Assembly: GCA_937951995.1 (NCBI GenBank)
Contig: CALGAG010000069.1
Span: 1 to 18,233 of the forward strand
Length of the DNA stretch: 18,233 nucleotides
Direction: 5' to 3'
Origin: an uncultured Bacillota bacterium
Lineage (GTDB): Bacteria; Bacillota; Clostridia; Tissierellales; Tissierellaceae
This document shows positions 14,772-18,233 of this stretch, in pieces (position 1 is the first letter of the stretch; the number at the start of each line of letters is the position of its first letter). The position numbers and the translations under genes are program-made. Under the pieces are notes generated by a model. It was given only the letters and a program-made list of their open reading frames with translations, did not search any database and was not told where the DNA came from.

Positions 14772-15250
14772 ACCAGGTTCACCACCAGACTGATGGCATA
14801 GGCCACAAAAAATGAGAATACAAAGGCCAGGGCGTTTCTATAAGCTGTTATCTTTCCACCAAAGTATTTGACTTCAACTGGAATGGTCACTATCCCAACC
14901 ATCATAAGGGTGGAAACGAATGCCCCTATCTGCATGTAGCCTGCACCTCCCTGAAGCAGGATGTCTGCAGTGGGGAATGCAACAAAACCCGGGATAAGTG
15001 TAACCGACCCTACAATGGATGCAAGAACTACTCCAAGCCATCCTGAATCCTCACCAATGACCTTGACTATCAGTTCAGGATCAAGTACTGCCATCATAAG
15101 GCCTACCATTATTATTACCACCAGAAATTCCGGGAGGATGTTTTCAAATGCCTTCCAGGCCTTGGACAAGGATTTTTTTGTCTTTCCTTTATCTTTAACA
15201 TATGAGTATGCCAAAAATAATATTGTAATCAAATAAAGTAACCAATTCAT
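14768..15250 (-). CDS. Half-size ArsP/DUF318 permease subunit, first half
   Basis: A 160-residue membrane protein. After an N-terminal helix and a basic loop (K-D-K-G-K-T-K-K) come about four helices carrying V-I-G-E-D-S-G-W-L-G-V-V-L-A (64-77), V-G-S-V-T-L-I-P-G (80-88) and A-F-P-T-A (91-95). This matches one repeat of the ArsP_1/DUF318 permease fold and aligns with the box in the next gene. It probably dimerises with that protein to form the transporter. The ATG is preceded by GAGGTG, and a promoter with a dyad-symmetric site lies 40-65 bases upstream. It is the first gene of the permease-permease-SDR operon. Confidence 0.75.
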   Translation of the reverse strand: MNWLLYLITILFLAYSYVKDKGKTKKSLSKAWKAFENILPEFLVVIIMVGLMMAVLDPELIVKVIGEDSGWLGVVLASIVGSVTLIPGFVAFPTADILLQGGAGYMQIGAFVSTLMMVGIVTIPVEVKYFGGKITAYRNALAFVFSFFVAYAISLVVNLV

Positions 15251-15286
15251 TTTACACCTCTTGAAATTTTTTAGTCACGCCTTATG

Positions 15287-15315
15287 ATTATACCGTGTAC
15301 GGGTATATTTGTTGA
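15287..15315 (-). promoter_or_regulatory. Promoter with candidate operator for the permease-SDR operon
   Basis: Minus strand: -35 TCAACA (15310-15315), a 17-base spacer and -10 TATAAT (15287-15292). A dyad, TATACC-7 bases-GGTATA (15289-15307), fills the spacer and overlaps the -10. A regulator bound there would sit on the polymerase site. No regulator gene is adjacent. Confidence 0.55.
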
Positions 15316-15344
15316 GAAAAAATCAGCAGACAATTTGCCTGCTG
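15314..15344 (-). terminator. Terminator after the DUF1846 gene
   Basis: A 9-bp stem (15324-15332 with 15336-15344, one G-U pair) and AAT loop, followed on the minus strand by TTTTTTC. It begins 7 bases before the DUF1846 stop codon and its T-run abuts the promoter of the permease operon. Confidence 0.88.
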
Positions 15345-15350
15345 AAAAGT

Positions 15351-16859
15351 CTATACGTAGAACAGGTTGTCGCTTGGATATACTGGATCGCAGGTTACAT
15401 CCACACCCAGTCTTCTTAGTATCTGTTCATCATTATCATTTAGCATCACTGTTGAGTGTGCCTGTGCTCCTTTTAGGTCCTGCAGCTTTTCCATTGCCAA
15501 TTGTGCTGTTGGATTTGTTACCGCTCCGATGCTTAGGGCTATCAGGGCTTCATTGGCATCAAGTGTTCCTACTTTGCCCATAAGACTCTCCATCTTGAGC
15601 TTCTGTATTGTATCTATTATCAAGGGAGAAAGAAGTAGAATTTCATCCCCAATATTCGCCAGTGTTTTGATTGAATTTAAGATTGCAGCTGATGTAGCAT
15701 CCAGAAGCTGTGATCCCCTACCAGTGATTATTCTTCCATCATTTAGCTCAATTGCTATTACAGGAGGCGTATCATTCTTGCCTTCCTTTTCCTTCAAGCT
15801 CTGGGAGTATTCCCTTGCAGGTCCAACTGCAGCCCTGTCCTCCCGCTTAAGCTCAAGCTCCTCCATTATTATTCTCATCCTATTAAGGGTTTCCTCATCT
15901 GCCTGGCCCTTTTTGTAGTCACATTCTGTGGCAAAGCTTCTCCTGATTATTTCCTGCTTGGATGCATCCCTTACAACCTGGTCATCCACTATCCCAAAAC
16001 CTATCCTATTTACTCCCATGTCAGTGGGTGAGTGGTAAATTGATTCCTTGCCGGTTATTCTCTCTATGATTCTCTTGATAACCGGGAACATTTCAAGGTC
16101 CCTGTTGTAGTTGACTGCAACCTCATTGTATCTTTCAAAATGAAAATAGTCCATCATGTTTACATCCTTGAGGTCCACTGTTGCAGCTTCATATGCTATG
16201 TTTAGGGGGTGCTTCAGTGGAACATTCCAAACGGGGAATGTCTCAAACTTTGAATAGCCCGCAACCTTGTCCATTTTATGCTCGTGATAGAGCTGATTCA
16301 GGCATGTTGCCAGCTTTCCGCTTCCCGGTCCCGGGGCGGTGACAACCACGATGGGCATGGTCGTCTCAATGTAGGGATTTCTCCCATAGCCTTCTTCACT
16401 TACAATCATATCCACATCCGAAGGATATCCAGGTATGGCTGTATGGGTATAAACCTTTATGTCTCTTCTCTCCAGCTTTGTAATAAACTGTGTTGCCGTG
16501 GGCTGTCCATTGTATCTGGTAATAACTACGCTGTTTACCTTGAGCTGGTATTCCCTTAACTCGTCTATCTGCTTTAGCACATCCATGTCATAGGAAATCC
16601 CATAGTCTCCCCTTATCTTGTTTCTTTCAATGTCTCCTGCATAGACGCATATTATAATCTCTGCCTTATCCTTCAGCTTGTGAAGGAGCTTTATCTTGGA
16701 ATCGGCATCAAAGCCTGGAAGGACCCTTTGAGCGTGATGATCCCCGATAAGCTTTCCACCAAACTCCAAATATAGCTTGTCAAAGTTGTTAACTCTCTCA
16801 AGTATATACTTCGACTGCTCTTCTATGTACTTCTGAGGGTCAAATCCAATTTTTCTCAT
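15351..16859 (-). CDS. DUF1846 (UPF0371) family protein
   Basis: A 502-residue soluble protein recognised as DUF1846, a conserved family in Firmicutes with no settled function. Typical stretches are R-K-I-G-F-D near the start, E-F-G-G-K-L, D-H-H-A-Q-R-V-L-P-G-F, S-P-T-D-M-G-V-N-R-I-G, and a glycine-rich A-P-G-P-G-S-G-K (175-182) that looks like a nucleotide-binding P-loop although the fold context is not confirmed. The length equals the family norm. The start at 16859 follows AAAAGGAGC; the upstream ATG at 16889 gives ten extra residues that are not part of the family. It is monocistronic, with its own promoter and terminator. Confidence 0.9.
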   Translation of the reverse strand: MRKIGFDPQKYIEEQSKYILERVNNFDKLYLEFGGKLIGDHHAQRVLPGFDADSKIKLLHKLKDKAEIIICVYAGDIERNKIRGDYGISYDMDVLKQIDELREYQLKVNSVVITRYNGQPTATQFITKLERRDIKVYTHTAIPGYPSDVDMIVSEEGYGRNPYIETTMPIVVVTAPGPGSGKLATCLNQLYHEHKMDKVAGYSKFETFPVWNVPLKHPLNIAYEAATVDLKDVNMMDYFHFERYNEVAVNYNRDLEMFPVIKRIIERITGKESIYHSPTDMGVNRIGFGIVDDQVVRDASKQEIIRRSFATECDYKKGQADEETLNRMRIIMEELELKREDRAAVGPAREYSQSLKEKEGKNDTPPVIAIELNDGRIITGRGSQLLDATSAAILNSIKTLANIGDEILLLSPLIIDTIQKLKMESLMGKVGTLDANEALIALSIGAVTNPTAQLAMEKLQDLKGAQAHSTVMLNDNDEQILRRLGVDVTCDPVYPSDNLFYV

Positions 16860-16905
16860 ATACCTGCTCCTTTTTAATTGGTTTTCCATTAAACATACAT
16901 CAGTA

Positions 16906-16934
16906 ATTATAACACAATAAAGGGAGAATTTACA
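16906..16934 (-). promoter_or_regulatory. Promoter of the DUF1846 gene
   Basis: Minus strand: -10 TATAAT (16906-16911) preceded by TGT (extended -10), with TGTAAA as a weak -35 at 16929-16934 and a 17-base spacer. It lies about 50 bases before the start codon. Confidence 0.6.
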
Positions 16935-16964
16935 GGTCCCAAAAACGGTTCCAAAAATCTCCCT
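16915..16964 (-). terminator. Weak terminator-like hairpin after the L-threonine aldolase-like gene
   Basis: GGGAGA and TCTCCC arms about 30 bases apart are followed on the minus strand by TTTATT. The large loop and overlap with the DUF1846 promoter make this uncertain. Confidence 0.35.
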
Positions 16965-17030
16965 CTTTCCCTTGAATGTCTTTTTTCTATGCTTTCCTAG
17001 GTCTTTTCCATGTATTGCCGGCCATTGTCC

Positions 17031-18065
17031 CTAAAGTTTTTTGATATCCTGGACTAGCTTTATTACATTGGCCTCATCTGTTGTCCAGCTTGTACAAAAC
17101 CTTACTGCATCCCTTTCATGGTCAACCCTGGCCCAATGCTGGAAGGAATAGTCCTGCGACAGCTTTTCAATCTGCTGGTGGGTCAGGATTGGAAACTGCT
17201 GGTTTGTTGGAGAATCGTACAAAAACTCTATTCCCTTGTCCCTGAATGCATCCCGGATCATCATTGCAGTCTTTATTGCATTTTTTGATATCTCAAAATA
17301 CAGTCCATCCTCAAAAAGGGCTTCAAATTGAATTCCCAAAAGCCTGCCCTTAGCAAGCATACCGCCACGCTGCTTTATATTGTACCTGAAGTCCTTCTTC
17401 AACTTATCGCTTCTGATTACAACAGCCTCTCCGAAAAGGGCACCTACCTTTGTGCCTCCAATGTAAAATACATCACATAGCCTCGCAATATCAGACAAGC
17501 TAAGGTCATTGCCCTCTGCCATTAGTCCATAGCCCATTCTGGCCCCATCCATAAAGAGGGGCAGGTTAAGCTCCTGGCATACCCTGCTTATTTCTTCAAG
17601 TTCATTCTTGGAATAAATGGTCCCGTTCTCCGTTGGATGTGAAATATAGACCATTCCAGGCTGAACCATGTGTTCGTGTGTGGCATCGTTCCAGTGGCTG
17701 TCATAGACCTCCCTAACATGGTTGGAAGTTAGCTTTCCATCCTCGCTATTCATGGAAATAACCCTGTGACCAGTGGCTTCAATTGCACCTGTTTCGTGAA
17801 CGTTAATATGTCCTGTATTGGCTGAAACAACTCCCTGGTATGGCTTTAGTATGGATGCAATAACGGTCGTATTTGCCTGAGTCCCACCCACTAGAAAATG
17901 TACATCCAAACTGTCGTCCCGGCAGCAAGCTCTTATGTATTTTCTGGCATTTTCACAATGGTGGTCCACCCCATAGCCTGGAGTCTGCTCCATGTTTGTC
18001 TCAAGTAGCATGTCCAGTATTTTCTTGTGGGCTCCCTCTGAATAGTCGCTTTCAAATCTTATCAT
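17031..18065 (-). CDS. L-threonine aldolase-like PLP enzyme (beta-eliminating lyase family)
   Basis: A 344-residue fold type I PLP enzyme, of the usual length for low-specificity L-threonine aldolases, which split L-threonine or L-allo-threonine into glycine and acetaldehyde. Landmarks are F-x-S-D at the N-terminus (Ser6-Asp7), the cofactor-binding G-G-T-Q-A-N (60-65), H-I-N-V-H-E-T-G with His90 stacking on PLP, the M-D-G-A-R motif (172-176) with Asp173 and Arg176, and Y-I-G-G-T-K with Schiff-base Lys206. The C-terminus R-F-C-T-S-W fits the small domain. The ATG follows GGGGGA by 8 bases. Family members can also act on beta-hydroxy amino acids such as phenylserine, so the exact substrate is not fixed. 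Confidence 0.88.
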   Translation of the reverse strand: MIRFESDYSEGAHKKILDMLLETNMEQTPGYGVDHHCENARKYIRACCRDDSLDVHFLVGGTQANTTVIASILKPYQGVVSANTGHINVHETGAIEATGHRVISMNSEDGKLTSNHVREVYDSHWNDATHEHMVQPGMVYISHPTENGTIYSKNELEEISRVCQELNLPLFMDGARMGYGLMAEGNDLSLSDIARLCDVFYIGGTKVGALFGEAVVIRSDKLKKDFRYNIKQRGGMLAKGRLLGIQFEALFEDGLYFEISKNAIKTAMMIRDAFRDKGIEFLYDSPTNQQFPILTHQQIEKLSQDYSFQHWARVDHERDAVRFCTSWTTDEANVIKLVQDIKKL

Positions 18066-18099
18066 GATTATTCCCCCAATCTTTTTCTCTAATATATAT

Positions 18100-18108
18100 A
18101 CTATAGCA
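18100..18108 (-). promoter_or_regulatory. Possible extended -10 for the L-threonine aldolase-like gene
   Basis: Minus strand TGC-TATAGT, an extended -10, lies about 35 bases before the start codon. No convincing -35 was found. Confidence 0.4.
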
Positions 18109-18132
18109 TATTGATCTCTTCCAGATACCCAA

Positions 18133-18164
18133 ATTTAAAAATCCCGGGCAAATTTTGCCCGGGA
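18133..18164 (-). terminator. Terminator of the gene entering from the right edge
   Basis: A GC-rich 8-bp stem (TCCCGGGC with GCCCGGGA) and AT-rich loop that can extend the pairing, followed on the minus strand by TTTTTAAATTT. It lies 8 bases past a stop codon at 18172-18174. Confidence 0.85.
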
Positions 18165-18171
18165 AGCTTAT

Positions 18172-18233
18172 CTAATCCGTAATTACTGGAGTCCAATAGC
18201 TATTTCCATATATATCTGTAATCTTATAGGTCA
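18172..18233 (-). CDS. C-terminal fragment of an unidentified protein
   Basis: Of the three minus-strand frames at the right edge, only one stays open until a stop next to the terminator. It encodes 19 residues ending I-T-D-I-Y-G-N-S-Y-W-T-P-V-I-T-D. The Tyr/Thr/Asn-rich ending looks like the last strands of a secreted beta-rich protein, but it is too short to name. Confidence 0.5.
   Translation of the reverse strand, partial: TYKITDIYGNSYWTPVITD

Noticed and set aside
13478..15250. Many long plus-strand frames opposite the permease and SDR genes
   Set aside because: They are antisense to genes with clear family motifs and ribosome binding sites, and their products show no recognisable family.
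14232..15250. A single permease gene broken by a frameshift
   Set aside because: The second gene has its own ATG in an ATGA overlap and an N-terminal helix, and each half carries a complete repeat, so two intact genes fit better.

Overview
The window looks like chromosomal DNA from a low-to-moderate GC, Gram-positive anaerobe of the Clostridia/Tissierellia type. The reasons are strong GGAGG-type ribosome binding sites about 7 bases before most starts, rho-independent terminators, an S-layer-homology (SLH) surface protein, a clostridial-style tandem-domain lipoprotein, and a c-di-GMP-II-like riboswitch. No rRNA, tRNA, CRISPR array, prophage or insertion sequence is visible. Every gene but one lies on the minus strand, so operons are read from high to low coordinates. 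For several genes the longest open frame starts inside the ribosome binding site, so a shorter start is given.

Right to left in transcription order: (1) the tail of an unknown gene and its terminator (18133-18233); (2) an L-threonine aldolase-like PLP enzyme (17031-18065); (3) a DUF1846 protein (15351-16859) with its own promoter and terminator; (4) a promoter with a dyad-symmetric site, then two half-size ArsP/DUF318 permease subunits and a short-chain dehydrogenase (13478-15250); (5) a c-di-GMP-II-like riboswitch whose terminator overlaps the aptamer, controlling a secreted protein with three SLH repeats and a C-terminal chagasin-like (I42) cysteine protease inhibitor domain (12187-13402); (6) a membrane-anchored RCK-like protein followed by a broken TrkH/KtrB potassium transporter (11364-12052); (7) a compact run of six genes (5107-11261): membrane fusion protein, CarH-like B12-binding protein, FtsX-type permease, ABC ATPase, metallophosphoesterase and intracellular alpha-amylase; (8) the only plus-strand gene, a D-threonine aldolase/D-serine dehydratase-like enzyme (3973-5076), convergent with the amylase across a bidirectional terminator; (9) a small membrane-protein operon (DUF1475, DUF3159, YhhN-like) and a FlK-like thioesterase (1616-3848); (10) a lipoprotein with two tandem copies of an uncharacterised domain (175-1296); and (11) the start of a VOC/glyoxalase-family gene cut by the left edge.

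The most notable items are the riboswitch-controlled, SLH-anchored protease inhibitor, which suggests c-di-GMP tunes protection of the cell surface from proteolysis, and a stand-alone CarH-like B12-binding protein without a DNA-binding domain, embedded by overlap and short spacing in an ABC transporter operon. Secondary items are the split permease, the potassium transporter deletion remnant, and the duplicated lipoprotein domain. Functions are inferred by reading motifs; no database search was possible.
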